64,000 nt of DNA from Corynebacterium amycolatum SK46 (GTDB taxonomy: Bacteria > Actinomycetota > Actinomycetes > Mycobacteriales > Mycobacteriaceae). Within the stretch, counting starts at the first letter, position 1; each line of letters begins with the position of its first letter. Positions 16,412 to 30,144 of this stretch are shown one piece after another. The position numbers and the translations under genes were made by a program. The stretch is from NCBI RefSeq assembly GCF_000173655.1, contig NZ_ABZU01000003.1, positions 62,001 to 126,000 on the forward strand, written 5' to 3'. Under the pieces are notes generated by a model, which did not search any database, was not told the DNA's origin, and worked only from the letters and a program-made list of their open reading frames with translations.

Positions 16412-19096
16412 TTATCGCTCCTCGTTGGTGTCCGGCTTGTCCTGCCAGGCGCTGTTGTCGTCGTTTCGCTTGACGACGCCGTCCTTATCCGAATCGTGCA
16501 TCTGTGCACCCTTGTCATCGGAGTTGTCGGCGCTCTTCGCGTTTTCCGAACGTTCTGTGTATTCCGGCTGCTCGTTATCCGGCAGGCGGAATCCGCGCAG
16601 CTCCTGCTGCTGTCCCGCCGACGGCATCACGGTAGTCGGGGTGGCATCGCTGCCAGAGTTGTCCTGGCGGTGACGTCCACTCTTCCTGTCCCACGGCATC
16701 TTCGGCGGGGCAGGGATATTCGCGGGGCCGTTGCCACCGTTGCTACCAGTACCGGTTGCCTTCGAGCCGAAGTCCGGTGAGCCTGCCGGGTAGTTAGCAG
16801 TGCCCGGGTGCTGGCCACGCCCGTTGCCCTGACCTTCCTGCGAACCCGGCTGGCTCTGTCCCTCCGGGCGAGGAGCCGGCGCCGGTGTCGGTGCCGGTGC
16901 CGGCGCGGGAGCCGAACCGTGCGGGCTGCCGGTATCCTTCGGCGGCCAACCTGGAGCGGTCCAACCAGCCGGCGGTGGGGTGCCACCGTAAACCGGAACA
17001 TTCGGTCGGTCCTGCTGGGCGCCCGGCAGACCCGGGGTACTAGCATTACCGGTACCAGCGGAGCCTGCTGGCCCCTGACCGTTGCCGTTGTTGCCCGCGT
17101 CCTGGTTTTCCGGTTCGCGGCGACGCACCGGCGCGAAGATGTTGACACGCTTCGGCGGTTCCTCGCCGCGCTCGATTGCCAACTCCACCGGCGTCTTCAC
17201 CGGCTCGCGACCATCGGCCGGGTGCTTGGTGTCGCTGTCGAAGAAGTTCAGGCGCTCACGCGGAACGACATCGGTGAAGATAACTTCCAGATCCGGACGA
17301 CGCAGGGTCTCCTTCTCCAGCAGTTTCTCAGCCAGAACATCGAGAGTGTCGCGGTTTTCCTTCAAGATGGCGTAGGCCTCGTCGTGAGCCTTACTAATCA
17401 GCAAACGAACCTGCTGATCAATGGTTGCTGCCACCTCTGGCGAGTAGTCCAGAGAGCCGCTGCCACCGCGGCCGACGAACGGGTCGCCCTGCTCCTCTCC
17501 GTACTTCACCGGGCCGAGCTCTGGCGACATGCCGTACTCAGTCACCATGGCGCGAGCAATCTTGGTGGCCTGCTCAATATCGGCAGAAGCACCGGTCGTC
17601 GGCAGTCCGAAGACCAGCTCCTCGGCAGCGCGACCGCCCATGGCGAAGACCAGACGAGCAAAGAGCTCTGGCAGGTTATACATGCCCTTGTCGTCCTCGG
17701 GGACGGTCAGCGCATGGCCACCAGTGCGACCGCGAGCCAAGATGGTGACCTTGTAAACACGCTCAATGTCCTTCAGCGCCCACGCGGCCAGGGTGTGGCC
17801 GCCCTCGTGGTAGGCGGTGACCTTCTTCTCCTGCTCGGAAATCACCTTGGAGGTACGGCGCGGACCACCGATAACTCGGTCGACTGCCTCTTCCAGCGCA
17901 TCCGCAGTAATGATGTTGCCGTTGACGCGAGCGGTCAGCAACGCCGCTTCATTCAGCACGTTCTGCAGATCAGCACCGCTCATACCGGCGGTGCGCTTGG
18001 CCAGCGATGTCAGATCCGCATCCGGCCCCAGCGGCTTGTTCCGAGCGTGGACCTTCAGAATTGCCTCGCGGCCCTTCAGGTCTGGTGCACCCACCGGAAT
18101 CTGTCGGTCAAAACGGCCCGGGCGCAGCAGCGCCGGGTCGAGAATATCCGGACGGTTGGTCGCAGCCATGATGATCACACCCTGGCGATCACCAAAACCA
18201 TCCATCTCCACCAGCAGCTGGTTCAGGGTTTGCTCACGCTCATCATGGCCGCCGCCCATTCCGGCACCACGCTGGCGACCGACGGCATCAATCTCGTCGA
18301 TGAAGATAATGCACGGGCTGTTTTCCTTGGCCTGATTAAACAGGTCACGGACACGAGAGGCACCGACACCGACGAACATTTCGACAAAGTCCGAACCCGA
18401 GATGGTGTAGAAAGGCACTCCTGCCTCACCAGCGACGGCGCGGGCCAGCAAGGTCTTACCGGTACCGGGAGGACCGTAGAGCAGAACACCACGCGGAATC
18501 TTCGCGCCGAGCTCCTCGTAGCGAGCTGGGTGCTGCAGGAAATCCCTAATCTCGTCGAGTTCCTGGACGGCCTCATCGGCACCAGCAACATCCTCGAACG
18601 TATTGGTCGGGGTCTCCTTGTTCAGCAGCTTGGCACGGTTTCCGCCGAAGCCGAACATGCCGTTCTTGCCGCCTTGCATGCGGCTGAAGAAATACATGAT
18701 GACGAAGAAGAAGATCACCATCGGCAGCAGGAAGCCCAAGGTGGACATCAGGAAGGATTCCTGTGTGACCTTGGTATCGAACTTCTCCATGCCCTTGGCG
18801 GCAGCGACCTTGTCAAAGACCTGGTCGGTCGCACGCGCTGGGTACTTAGTCATCACCTTCGTGACGTCCTCAGTACCCTCGACCTCTACGCCCTTCTTCA
18901 GGGTGAGGCGAATTCGCTGTTCGCGATCGTCAATCTGAGCTTCCGTGACATTACCCTTGTCCAACTGGGTCAGGGCAACGGACGTATCCACCTCGCGGTA
19001 TTCCCGGGAATCATCCGCCAGCTGGGTAATAGCAAAGAGGATGATCAGGATGATGCCGGCAACGGTGGCAAACCGGAACACCTTTTTCTTGTCCAT
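16412..19096 (-). CDS. ftsH: ATP-dependent zinc metalloprotease FtsH with a long disordered tail
   Basis: A membrane AAA+ protease that degrades damaged membrane proteins and some regulators. An N-terminal TM helix (residues 8-25), an extracytoplasmic domain and a second TM helix (about residues 112-131) precede the AAA domain. That domain has Walker A GPPGTGKT (about 208-215), Walker [12 protein letters not shown] and the second region of homology [19 protein letters not shown]. The protease domain has the zinc motif HEGGH (about 430-434). The 894-residue length exceeds the usual 640-700 because of a C-terminal tail of about 250 residues rich in Pro, Gly, Ala and Asn, including a [15 protein letters not shown] stretch. 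Similar though shorter tails occur in other corynebacterial FtsH proteins. Confidence 0.95.
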   Translation of the reverse strand: MDKKKVFRFATVAGIILIILFAITQLADDSREYREVDTSVALTQLDKGNVTEAQIDDREQRIRLTLKKGVEVEGTEDVTKVMTKYPARATDQVFDKVAAAKGMEKFDTKVTQESFLMSTLGFLLPMVIFFFVIMYFFSRMQGGKNGMFGFGGNRAKLLNKETPTNTFEDVAGADEAVQELDEIRDFLQHPARYEELGAKIPRGVLLYGPPGTGKTLLARAVAGEAGVPFYTISGSDFVEMFVGVGASRVRDLFNQAKENSPCIIFIDEIDAVGRQRGAGMGGGHDEREQTLNQLLVEMDGFGDRQGVIIMAATNRPDILDPALLRPGRFDRQIPVGAPDLKGREAILKVHARNKPLGPDADLTSLAKRTAGMSGADLQNVLNEAALLTARVNGNIITADALEEAVDRVIGGPRRTSKVISEQEKKVTAYHEGGHTLAAWALKDIERVYKVTILARGRTGGHALTVPEDDKGMYNLPELFARLVFAMGGRAAEELVFGLPTTGASADIEQATKIARAMVTEYGMSPELGPVKYGEEQGDPFVGRGGSGSLDYSPEVAATIDQQVRLLISKAHDEAYAILKENRDTLDVLAEKLLEKETLRRPDLEVIFTDVVPRERLNFFDSDTKHPADGREPVKTPVELAIERGEEPPKRVNIFAPVRRREPENQDAGNNGNGQGPAGSAGTGNASTPGLPGAQQDRPNVPVYGGTPPPAGWTAPGWPPKDTGSPHGSAPAPAPAPTPAPAPRPEGQSQPGSQEGQGNGRGQHPGTANYPAGSPDFGSKATGTGSNGGNGPANIPAPPKMPWDRKSGRHRQDNSGSDATPTTVMPSAGQQQELRGFRLPDNEQPEYTERSENAKSADNSDDKGAQMHDSDKDGVVKRNDDNSAWQDKPDTNEER

Positions 19097-19193
19097 ACAG
19101 TGGGTTCGCTTTTCGCTCTCTACATCTATTAGTTGCTTTTATTAATTGTACGCATCAACGAGTTCTTCTCGAAGACACATCAATGACACAACG

Positions 19194-19223
19194 TGGGGCC
19201 AGGGCTCATGGCACCTGACCCCA
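19194..19223 (-). terminator. Hairpin downstream of hpt
   Basis: TGGGG-c-CAGG pairs with CCTG-a-CCCCA around a 10-base loop, with one C/A mismatch. It lies in the 269-bp gap between hpt and ftsH on the minus strand, 143 bases past the hpt stop codon. There is no U-run. Confidence 0.45.
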
Positions 19224-19365
19224 CAGTAGGCATAACGCATCGCAACCGAAAAAAGTTTCCAACTCCTACTTTTCATAGCTAGAAGCCAGCTAGAACTGCG
19301 GGAGGGTACGCGCGCAATGCCCGTCGTAAAGCATCGGCACTGTGCAATAAACGCCGAAGACAGAC

Positions 19366-19950
19366 CTAGCCCTGGTAAACGCGCGGGTGAAGCGTGCCGA
19401 CGTACGGCAAATCGCGGTAGCGCTCGGCGTAATCCAGGCCGTAACCGATGACGAACTCGTTCGGAATGTCGAAGCCAACATCCGCAACATCCAGGCTGGT
19501 GCGCACAGCCTCCGGCTTACGCAGCAGCGTAATGACCTCCAGGGAGCGCGGATTCCGGTTGCGCAGGTTCTTCATCAACCAGGACAGGGTCAGGCCGGAG
19601 TCAATGATGTCCTCGACGATCACAACATCGCGTCCCTCAATATCGCGATCCAGGTCCTTCAAAATACGCACCACGCCTGACGACGAGGTGGAGTTTCCGT
19701 AACTGGAAACCGCCATGAACTCCATCTGGCTGGGAATGCTGAGCTGACGAGCGAAGTCAGTCAGGAAGAACACCGCACCCTTGAGCACTGCGACCAGAAT
19801 CAGATCGCTATCGGCATCCTTGTACTTCTCATTCACACGATGCGCCATCTCGGCAATGCGAGCATGCAGCTCCTCTTCGCCAATGAGAACTGCCTCTACC
19901 TCATCGCCGTAGGGGTTTGCGGGGACGTTGAAATCCTTCACATCATGCAT
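19366..19950 (-). CDS. hpt: Hypoxanthine(-guanine) phosphoribosyltransferase
   Basis: Salvages hypoxanthine and guanine with PRPP to give IMP and GMP. The 194-residue protein shows the PRPP-binding loop [17 protein letters not shown], the [13 protein letters not shown] segment and [20 protein letters not shown] near the end, all typical of bacterial HPRT. The start is ATG 19950; the upstream in-frame GTG at 19968 would include the ribosome binding site AAAGGA. tilS lies 121 bp upstream and ftsH downstream, the conserved order in this group. Confidence 0.95.
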   Translation of the reverse strand: MHDVKDFNVPANPYGDEVEAVLIGEEELHARIAEMAHRVNEKYKDADSDLILVAVLKGAVFFLTDFARQLSIPSQMEFMAVSSYGNSTSSSGVVRILKDLDRDIEGRDVVIVEDIIDSGLTLSWLMKNLRNRNPRSLEVITLLRKPEAVRTSLDVADVGFDIPNEFVIGYGLDYAERYRDLPYVGTLHPRVYQG

Positions 19951-20071
19951 CGCATTTCCTTTCCGCACTTCTATGGCGGCGTGTCGATGGAGCGTAACTG
20001 CCCCAGTGCAAGTTCGGGGTTAAGGCGACTGATTGTTCTCAGCCGCCGGAAGTTGGATTGCGGCACCCTTC

Positions 20072-21154
20072 TTAAGGCACCGCGGGACGATTCATTACCA
20101 ATTGTAGAGTGCCATCTTTTCGCTCAACGACCAACCTGGCATTTCTGTCAGCACCATCGCGACCGCGGGTCACCGGCACTTCGCCCTGGCCGTGATAGCG
20201 GTGCACAAGCGCCATAACCATATCGATTTGTTTACTGCTGGGCTCCGCCCCCGCCTGTCTCAACCAACGAGCGAGGACGCGCACCGCGATGGCGTCGTCA
20301 AGCTCGGCCACCCCTCGCACAGACAGACTCCCGCTTGCCGACGTCACTTCCTCCCCCAGCAGCGCATGCAGAGCCGAGTCGGCATGAGCGTCCAAAAAGT
20401 CATTGTCGACTGCTGCAATCGCCGCAGTCTTAGCGAGATTTTCCGCAACTCCCGGACCCAGCTCCTTCTCCAGCAGCGGCAAAATCGTCTTTCGAACCCG
20501 GACGCGGGCGTAATGGTCGTCATGGTTGTGCGGGTCGTGCCAGACCTTCAAGCCCAGCTCTTCGCAGCAGAGCTGCGTGTCGGTGCGTCGCACGCCGAGC
20601 AGCGGGCGCAGAATCCGAGTCCCGTCCGACCACGTGAGGTTGTCGCGGATGGCGGACAGCGCCTGCGGACCGCCTCCCCTGGCCAGCCGCAGCACAACTG
20701 TTTCCGCCTGGTCGTCCAAGGTGTGGGCGAGCATCAGCGCCGCACCTCGAGATTGGGCGACCTCCCGTAGCACTGTGTGTCGTGCCAAACGCGCCTCGTA
20801 TTCGGGACCACGGTCGGAATTGTTGTTGATATCGACCGCGATAACCTCGGCCGTAGCCCCCATCTCCCGAGCCATGTGGGCGGCACGCTCGGCGACTTCT
20901 GCAGAGCCCTGCTGAAGCTGATGATCCACAACGACGGCGTGGACTTTGCGGCCGGCCAGCGCACCCTTGGGCCCGAGAGCCTCCGCACAGGCTCCGGCGG
21001 TCAGGGCGAGTGAATCCGCACCTCCGGAAAGCCCAATGACGACACCACTGCCTAGCTCCTGCCCCACCTGCTGCACTATCGCGCGGACAGCTTGCCGAAT
21101 GATGAGGAAATGAGGGCTGCGGTCCGGCCAAAAAGGTCTAGCCAACGTGCCCAC
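20072..21154 (-). CDS. tilS: tRNA(Ile)-lysidine synthetase
   Basis: Modifies the wobble cytidine of tRNA-Ile(CAU) to lysidine with ATP and lysine, which is essential for reading AUA. The N-type ATP pyrophosphatase P-loop is seen in VVIGLSGGADSLALTAG. HTLDDQAETVVLRLARGGG and the LRPLLGVRRTDTQLCCEELGL block confirm TilS. Length is about 360 residues. The start is uncertain: GTG 21154 overlaps the amidase end by 17 bp, and TTG 21145 is an alternative; neither has a strong ribosome binding site, suggesting translational coupling. Confidence 0.92.
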   Translation of the reverse strand: MGTLARPFWPDRSPHFLIIRQAVRAIVQQVGQELGSGVVIGLSGGADSLALTAGACAEALGPKGALAGRKVHAVVVDHQLQQGSAEVAERAAHMAREMGATAEVIAVDINNNSDRGPEYEARLARHTVLREVAQSRGAALMLAHTLDDQAETVVLRLARGGGPQALSAIRDNLTWSDGTRILRPLLGVRRTDTQLCCEELGLKVWHDPHNHDDHYARVRVRKTILPLLEKELGPGVAENLAKTAAIAAVDNDFLDAHADSALHALLGEEVTSASGSLSVRGVAELDDAIAVRVLARWLRQAGAEPSSKQIDMVMALVHRYHGQGEVPVTRGRDGADRNARLVVERKDGTLQLVMNRPAVP

Positions 21155-22418
21155 CACTTGCGATGGTTTCCATCGCGGTAAGCAAAATTCGCTCCTGGGT
21201 CGGGCGCGCAATCAGTTGCACCGGCAACCCAGAGGTCGGTTCCACAACGATGCCAGCCGGGAATCCCAGGTAATTCCACGTCGAGACGTAGGGAGTGAAG
21301 CGCAGATTGGACAGCAGGTTCACAATCCAGGGCATACGATGCCATGCGCGGATCCGCGGGGGATTCTTGGCCAGAGCCGGGGTAATCAAAATGGTGTCAC
21401 CCGGCAGCTCACGCTCGATGCGGGCGCCATCGCGTGCCACCTGGCGACCATTGATTGTGAAACGCAGCAAGCGACCAATGCCGGCGTGGACTCGGTTGCG
21501 CCACTCCAGGTGATCAGGGCGCGGCTCGTCGCGAAGTTGATCTGCCACCCCCGCAGTCCAGCGTGCGAGCATCGGCAGCGGGTTCAGCGGGTACGGCATG
21601 TTCTTTTCCGTGACGGCAAAGCCCTTGTCCGCGAATACTCTCGCCGCCTGTTGCGCCGCATCGACGTACTCCGGCGCAGCCTTCAAACCGAATACGGGTG
21701 CAGTGGTGTCTACGCTGACGGCGAAGTTTTCAGGAAGGGTTTTCGCCGGATCCTCCGCATCCACCATGCCATTTGTGAGGATCTTGGTAATCAGGCGCAA
21801 GTCCTCGTTGTTGACCGTGAGCACCCCTTGGACAGACATTCCGTACCAGTCATTGCCTCCCACGCGCCCCGGCATTGTTCCCGGGGTCGCCTTCAGGGTC
21901 GAAAGCCCGCAGCACGCTGCAGGGATACGCAGTGACCCCATGCCGTCGTTGCCCTGCGCAAACGGAACTATCCCAGCGGCGACAGCCGCTGCGGAACCAC
22001 CGGAGGACCCACCCGGAGTGTGCCCCGGCAGAATCGGATTGTCGACGGCCAGCCCCGGCAGCGTCGTCGTCCCCCACGTACAGAACTGCGGATTCACCGT
22101 AGTTCCCACCGCGATTGCACCGGCGCTAGTCAACTGCTGGACAAACGGGTTCTCTAGAGCGGTGTTTTCCTTCAGCGCGAATGGCACACCTGCGAGCGGC
22201 AACTCCGAGAGTTTCCCGTTTTGCTCGAGTTCCCGCGCAGCCTGCAAAGCCCTATCCGCCCACACTTCACGGAAGGCATGAATCCCTCCATCCAGTCTGG
22301 CGATAGCGTCGAGACTGCGCTGCACGCTGTCCACCGGGCTTAGCTTTCCCTCGCGAACCTGTGCGGCAATCTCGTGAACGGTTGGCAAGTTCCTAATCGC
22401 GGAAGTGTGAGAGGCCAT
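21138..22418 (-). CDS. Amidase signature family protein
   Basis: A 426-residue serine amidase. The catalytic triad is visible: Lys in FALKENTAL, the cis-Ser in PGGSSGGSAAAVAAG and the nucleophilic Ser in GMGSLRIPAACCG, where most relatives have G-G-G-S-x-R. Substrate cannot be told from sequence; homologues hydrolyse many amides, and aspartyl/glutamyl-tRNA amidotransferase A is excluded because no gatB or gatC is adjacent and the body differs. The ATG has GAGGAG 11 bases upstream. It sits between dacB and tilS, where mycobacteria have an unrelated zinc-protease-like gene, so this looks like a lineage-specific insertion. Confidence 0.85.
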   Translation of the reverse strand: MASHTSAIRNLPTVHEIAAQVREGKLSPVDSVQRSLDAIARLDGGIHAFREVWADRALQAARELEQNGKLSELPLAGVPFALKENTALENPFVQQLTSAGAIAVGTTVNPQFCTWGTTTLPGLAVDNPILPGHTPGGSSGGSAAAVAAGIVPFAQGNDGMGSLRIPAACCGLSTLKATPGTMPGRVGGNDWYGMSVQGVLTVNNEDLRLITKILTNGMVDAEDPAKTLPENFAVSVDTTAPVFGLKAAPEYVDAAQQAARVFADKGFAVTEKNMPYPLNPLPMLARWTAGVADQLRDEPRPDHLEWRNRVHAGIGRLLRFTINGRQVARDGARIERELPGDTILITPALAKNPPRIRAWHRMPWIVNLLSNLRFTPYVSTWNYLGFPAGIVVEPTSGLPVQLIARPTQERILLTAMETIASGGHVG

Positions 22419-22466
22419 TGCGGATTCATCTCCTCAAATTATTTTCAGCGGCAAATGAATCTCAGT

Positions 22467-23963
22467 TTAGATATCCGCAAGGGCGCTCGCTGCCTTATCG
22501 GCCGCAGCTCTTGCCGGCAACAGGCTCGCCTCGTTGGAGATCAGTGCGAACGTCAGCACCTGTCCCGACTTCGTCACCACATATCCCGCCAACGCCGAGG
22601 CTTTATTCAGCGTGCCCGTCTTCGCACGGACGATGCCCGCCCCGGACTGACCAGCAAAGCGCGTCGCCAGAGTGCCGGACACCGCCGCCACCGGCAGGCT
22701 ATCCAGCAGTGGGCGCAACCGCAACGCAGTGCTTTCCGACGACTCCTGCGACTCCGCCAGTCCCCCCTGCTCGGCCGACTCCACCGGACCCGCGGCCGAA
22801 TTGAGCACCTCGGAGAGATGCTGCGGAGAAATACGGTTATCAGTGCTCAGGCCGCTGGAGTCCGACAGCACCGCGCCATCGAGAGGAAAACCGTGCTCCG
22901 CGAGAGTGTCCCGCACGGCACGTGCGGCACCCTCAAAGGTCGGCGGCAGGCCGCGAGAGATAGCCACCTCACGGGCAATGGACTCAGCAAGCACGTTGTC
23001 GCTGTAGTTCATCATCTCGTGCACACGGGTAACCAACGGAGCCGACTGCACCAGCGCGACGGGGTCTGGATCCAGAGGCGGTGACTGACCATCCTTGGCC
23101 GCATCCCTCAAGCTGCCTCCGTTTTCCGCACCAAGCGCCTTGGCCAGTGCATCAGCGGCATCCGCAGCCGGTGTGGCGCTGCGCTGCGATTCTTCATTCG
23201 TCGGATCGATACGACCGGCGTCCATCATCACCGACTCCACCGGTGCGATGTAGCCGTCCTCCAGCCCCGCGCGCTCCCAGGTCTCGTGGAAACTCTCAGT
23301 GAATAGAGAGTTGTCGAGATAAACCTTGCCGACCCCCTCCGGAATGACCACGGAAATCTTTTTCGCCAACTCAGCGATGGAAGCCGAGTCCTGGAAGAAC
23401 CCTTCCCCGTCCTTGCTTAAAGTGGGGTCGCCCCCGCCGTGCAAAACGATGTCATTAGTCCCCGTGACCCGGGAGACGCGGGTGGAAACCCGATGATCTT
23501 CACCTAAGTCCAACAGTGCGGCAGACGCGGTGAGAATCTTCATGCTGGACGCCGGCATGGCCACCGCGGTGTCATTAATCCCCCACAGTTTCTGACCGGT
23601 CGTAGCGTCGCTGACAATTCCATGCAGCTCACCGAAGGCTGGATCGGCCGCAGCAGCGTCCATGATGGCGCTGACTTTTTGGGCCAGAGTGCCGTCGTCA
23701 AGCGAAGACTGTGCAGCCGTCACGGGAGCAGAAACATGACTGACGGCCGGCGGCGCATCGACCACAATCTGACGATTGTTATTGACGACAACCGCTACGC
23801 CGCCGCCCGCTGCGATAACGAGAACACCGGCGATGGCACCGCCGATTTTCAGTCCGTGCGACTTCTTGGATGTGCCGGATTTTACGGAACTGGGCGATTT
23901 TTGCGTGCCCTTAGCGGCGGTTTTGGAGCTGTCAGAGTCGGTACTACCCACGGTCACAAACAC
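22467..23963 (-). CDS. dacB: D-alanyl-D-alanine carboxypeptidase/endopeptidase (PBP4 type)
   Basis: A class C low-molecular-weight penicillin-binding protein (peptidase S13) that trims peptidoglycan peptides outside the membrane. Residues 38-62 form a signal anchor after a 37-residue Ser/Lys-rich cytoplasmic leader. The active-site motifs are S-S-M-K (about 140), S-D-N (about 319) and K-T-G (about 448), plus the large insert typical of PBP4. The 498-residue length fits. Start GTG 23963 has AGGAAGAAG directly upstream. It is divergent from ppa, the same arrangement as in mycobacteria. Confidence 0.93.
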   Translation of the reverse strand: MFVTVGSTDSDSSKTAAKGTQKSPSSVKSGTSKKSHGLKIGGAIAGVLVIAAGGGVAVVVNNNRQIVVDAPPAVSHVSAPVTAAQSSLDDGTLAQKVSAIMDAAAADPAFGELHGIVSDATTGQKLWGINDTAVAMPASSMKILTASAALLDLGEDHRVSTRVSRVTGTNDIVLHGGGDPTLSKDGEGFFQDSASIAELAKKISVVIPEGVGKVYLDNSLFTESFHETWERAGLEDGYIAPVESVMMDAGRIDPTNEESQRSATPAADAADALAKALGAENGGSLRDAAKDGQSPPLDPDPVALVQSAPLVTRVHEMMNYSDNVLAESIAREVAISRGLPPTFEGAARAVRDTLAEHGFPLDGAVLSDSSGLSTDNRISPQHLSEVLNSAAGPVESAEQGGLAESQESSESTALRLRPLLDSLPVAAVSGTLATRFAGQSGAGIVRAKTGTLNKASALAGYVVTKSGQVLTFALISNEASLLPARAAADKAASALADI

Positions 23964-24075
23964 CTTCTTCCTGAAAACAAAACCTCACTTAAGGTGCACA
24001 AATAAACGGTTTTGAGCGGGTTTCGCATAAGATAGCCGTCAGAGAAGTGTACACCGATTATAAGGAGTCATCGCC

Positions 24076-24549
24076 GTGAGCGTTGAGGTCACTATTGAGA
24101 TCCCGAAGGGTCAGCGCAACAAGTACGAAGTCGACCACGAGACCGGCAAGGTCTACCTCGACCGCTACCTGTTCACCCCAATGGCCTACCCGGCCGACTA
24201 CGGCTTCATCGATGAAACCCTCGGCGAGGATGGCGACCCGTTGGACGCTCTCGTGATTTTGCCGGAGCCGGTTTTCCCGGGCGTTATTGTCAAGGCTCGT
24301 CCGCTCGGCGTTTTCAAGATGACTGACGAGGCCGGCGGCGACGACAAGCTGCTGTGCGTCCTGGATGATGTCCGCTTCGATCACTACCAGGACATCGACG
24401 ATGTTTCCCAGTTCACCAAGGACGAGATTGAGCACTTCTTCGTCCACTACAAGGACCTGGAGCCGGGCAAGGAAGTTTCCGGTTCTGGTTGGGGCGACAA
24501 GGCCGAGGCTGAGCGCATCCTGGCTGAGGCTATCGAGCGACACAAGTAA
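24076..24549 (+). CDS. ppa: Inorganic pyrophosphatase
   Basis: Hydrolyses pyrophosphate to two phosphates and so drives biosynthetic reactions. A family I soluble enzyme of 157 residues, close to the usual actinobacterial length. The signature D-G-D-P-L-D ([14 protein letters not shown]) holds the magnesium-binding aspartates; [13 protein letters not shown] and [11 protein letters not shown] are further conserved blocks. Start GTG 24076 follows TAAGGAGTC. A TAAGAT at 24028-24033 is a likely -10 box, giving a leader of about 36 bases. The gene ends in a strong terminator. Confidence 0.97.
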   Translation: MSVEVTIEIPKGQRNKYEVDHETGKVYLDRYLFTPMAYPADYGFIDETLGEDGDPLDALVILPEPVFPGVIVKARPLGVFKMTDEAGGDDKLLCVLDDVRFDHYQDIDDVSQFTKDEIEHFFVHYKDLEPGKEVSGSGWGDKAEAERILAEAIERHK

Positions 24550-24631
24550 GAGCCACAAGTAAGAATTGCGCTGACCAATCCCCGTTCCTAGGGCGCGTAC
24601 CTTTGACGCAGTTCCTGTGATTCAGCGCTAC

Positions 24632-24664
24632 GGCCGTCGGAGTTTTCCTCCGGCGGCCTTTCTG
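24632..24664 (+). terminator. Rho-independent terminator of ppa
   Basis: GGCCGTCGGAG at 24632-24642 pairs with CTCCGGCGGCC over 11 bp (one G-U) around a short T-rich loop and is followed by TTTCTGCTT. Confidence 0.85.
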
Positions 24665-24689
24665 CTTCCGGCGATAAGGCCGGATTGCG

Positions 24690-24695
24690 TATAGT
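24690..24695 (+). promoter_or_regulatory. Candidate -10 element for leaderless rhodanese gene
   Basis: TATAGT followed by exactly 7 bases and ATG 24703. No Shine-Dalgarno sequence is present, so the transcript probably begins at the start codon. Confidence 0.6.
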
Positions 24696-24702
24696 GCGCA
24701 CT

Positions 24703-24999
24703 ATGGAAACCGTAAACGTATCTGAAGTACCCGAAGACGCACAGATTATTGATGTCCGCTCACAGATGGAGTGGGATGACGGCCACGCCACCGGCGCCGT
24801 TCACATCCCCATGGAAGAGATTCCGTCCCGCTACGGCGAGCTGGATTTGGATTCCGACATTTACCTGATGTGCCGCTCCGGTGGACGTGCCGCTCAGGTT
24901 TCTTCTTGGTTGGAGAAGAACGGCATCGACACCATCGTCATCACCGGCGGCATGATCGACTGGGAGCACTTCGGCCGCCCGATGGAGAAGGCCAACTAA
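24703..24999 (+). CDS. Rhodanese-like domain protein
   Basis: A 98-residue single rhodanese domain, usually a sulfur carrier or sulfurtransferase. It has the opening DAQIIDVRSQMEWDDGHATGAVHIPM and the active-site loop MCRSGGRA, in which Cys is the expected persulfide carrier. A long hydrophobic or targeting sequence is absent, so it is cytoplasmic. I chose ATG 24703 rather than the in-frame upstream codon at 24685 because of the TATAGT-N7-ATG arrangement. It is an isolated unit between two terminators, so no partner can be assigned. Confidence 0.88.
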   Translation: METVNVSEVPEDAQIIDVRSQMEWDDGHATGAVHIPMEEIPSRYGELDLDSDIYLMCRSGGRAAQVSSWLEKNGIDTIVITGGMIDWEHFGRPMEKAN

Positions 25000-25009
25000 A
25001 TCAACTACC

Positions 25010-25039
25010 ACTGCCCTGCCTACCTGCAGGGCAGTTTTT
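25010..25039 (+). terminator. Rho-independent terminator after the rhodanese gene
   Basis: ACTGCCCTGC and GCAGGGCAGT form a perfect 10-bp stem with a 6-base loop, followed by TTTTT. Confidence 0.92.
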
Positions 25040-25143
25040 CATTTATTTACCCACCCCAAAGCACCGACCTTCTAACAATCCACAGGCAAACAGGGGCATT
25101 ATTAGTTGGCCATGTCCCATTATTGATGGTTCCCCAGATTGTC

Positions 25144-25149
25144 TAGTAT
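25144..25149 (+). promoter_or_regulatory. Candidate -10 element for the marR-pls operon
   Basis: TAGTAT with a 7-base spacer to ATG 25157. GGAAG in the spacer is too close to the ATG to serve well as a ribosome binding site, so a leaderless start is favoured. Confidence 0.5.
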
Positions 25150-25156
25150 GGGAAGT

Positions 25157-25995
25157 ATGTCTGATTCATCCGTACTTTCCTCGGCGGACTCAGCCAACAC
25201 CAGCGGTGGTGTGGCAGCCGACGTAGACGCGCAGGTGCCTGCTGTCGGCACACAGGGCGGCACCAAGGCGAAGAAGGCTCGCAAGGGGGCGAAAACCAAA
25301 ACCAAGGCCAGCACTAAGTCCAAGTGCAAGCCAGGCTCCGCAAGCGACCCCGCCGTCGCACCGGCGGCACTGCGCAAATCCGCGTCCTGGTGCCTGGCAC
25401 AGCTCGATGCGGCTGTCCGCGCCAGTGTCAACGCGGCTCTTGGCCGCACTCAGATTGAGTCGATTTCCATCCGCGGGTATTGGGTTCTGGAGGCCATCGC
25501 CGATGGTGGCGACATGGCTCAAACCGAGCTCAGTGCTCTGCTCGGCATGGACCGCTCTGACATGGTTCGCCTAATCGACTCTCTGGAGTCGGCAAATCTG
25601 GTTGAGCGCACGCGTGATGCCAAAGACCGTCGCCGCCAGCTCATCGCGCTGACAGAAACGGGCAACACCACCCGCGCATCTCTGCGACGCTCACTCCGCA
25701 GAGCCGAACGCGCCGCCGTCGCCGAATGCGCACCCGAGGTACGCGCGTTGCTCGCATCGCTTGCCGACGACTCCGCTGCAAGTCCCGAAACCGACTCCGG
25801 CACTCCGCCTTCTGGCAATGCCGACGCGAAGAAGCCTGAGACCGCTACTCCAGAGGCCACGGCCACTGAGACAGATACCAAGGGCATGGCGGAGAATAAG
25901 ACGCAGGCGACGTCGTCAAGCGATGCCCAGCGTCCTAAACGGAAGAAGTCGAAGAAGAAAAAGCGCAAGAAGAAGAATAAGAAGGGGTCCTCTAA

Positions 25996-25999
<4 letters not shown>
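25157..25999 (+). CDS. MarR-family regulator with lysine-rich tails at both ends
   Basis: A 280-residue protein. The central 120 residues are a winged-helix MarR domain: IRGYWVLEAIADGGDMAQTEL, the recognition helix region GMDRSDMVRLIDSLES and the wing LVERTRDAKDRRRQLIALTETG. This core is flanked by long atypical tails. An N-terminal Ala/Lys-rich segment (about residues 33-65) is followed by the core, then an acidic Thr/Ala/Glu-rich linker, and finally a basic end (KRKKSKKKKRKKKNKKGSSK) with 13 lysines in its last 20 residues. Usual MarR proteins are about 150 residues. The stop codon overlaps the GTG of the Pls-like gene (GTGA), so the two are translationally coupled and the regulator probably controls that operon. 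Confidence 0.82.
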
Positions 26000-30048
<4,049 letters not shown>

Positions 30049-30053
30049 GGCTG

Positions 30054-30079
30054 CGCGGGTGGAGTGACAGCCACCCGCG
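30054..30079 (+). terminator. Hairpin at the end of the pls-like gene
   Basis: CGCGGGTGG (30054-30062) and CCACCCGCG (30071-30079) form a perfect 9-bp stem with an 8-base loop, six bases past the stop codon. It is followed by AAAACTTTCCCCC, not a clean U-run. Confidence 0.6.
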
Positions 30080-30131
30080 AAAACTTTCCCCCTATTTTGC
30101 GAAATCCTTTTCGTATTGCAATCCAACCATT

Positions 30132-30137
30132 TACCCT
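30132..30137 (+). promoter_or_regulatory. Candidate -10 element for leaderless acyl-CoA ligase gene
   Basis: TACCCT with a 7-base spacer to ATG 30145; no ribosome binding site is visible. Confidence 0.5.
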
Positions 30138-30144
30138 AATTCCT

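Noticed and set aside
16808..19132. A 774-codon open frame on the plus strand opposite ftsH
   Set aside because: Antisense shadow of ftsH, whose Walker and HEGGH motifs are intact.
24601..24631. Second hairpin between ppa and its terminator
   Set aside because: Pairing is short and interrupted, so I did not list it.
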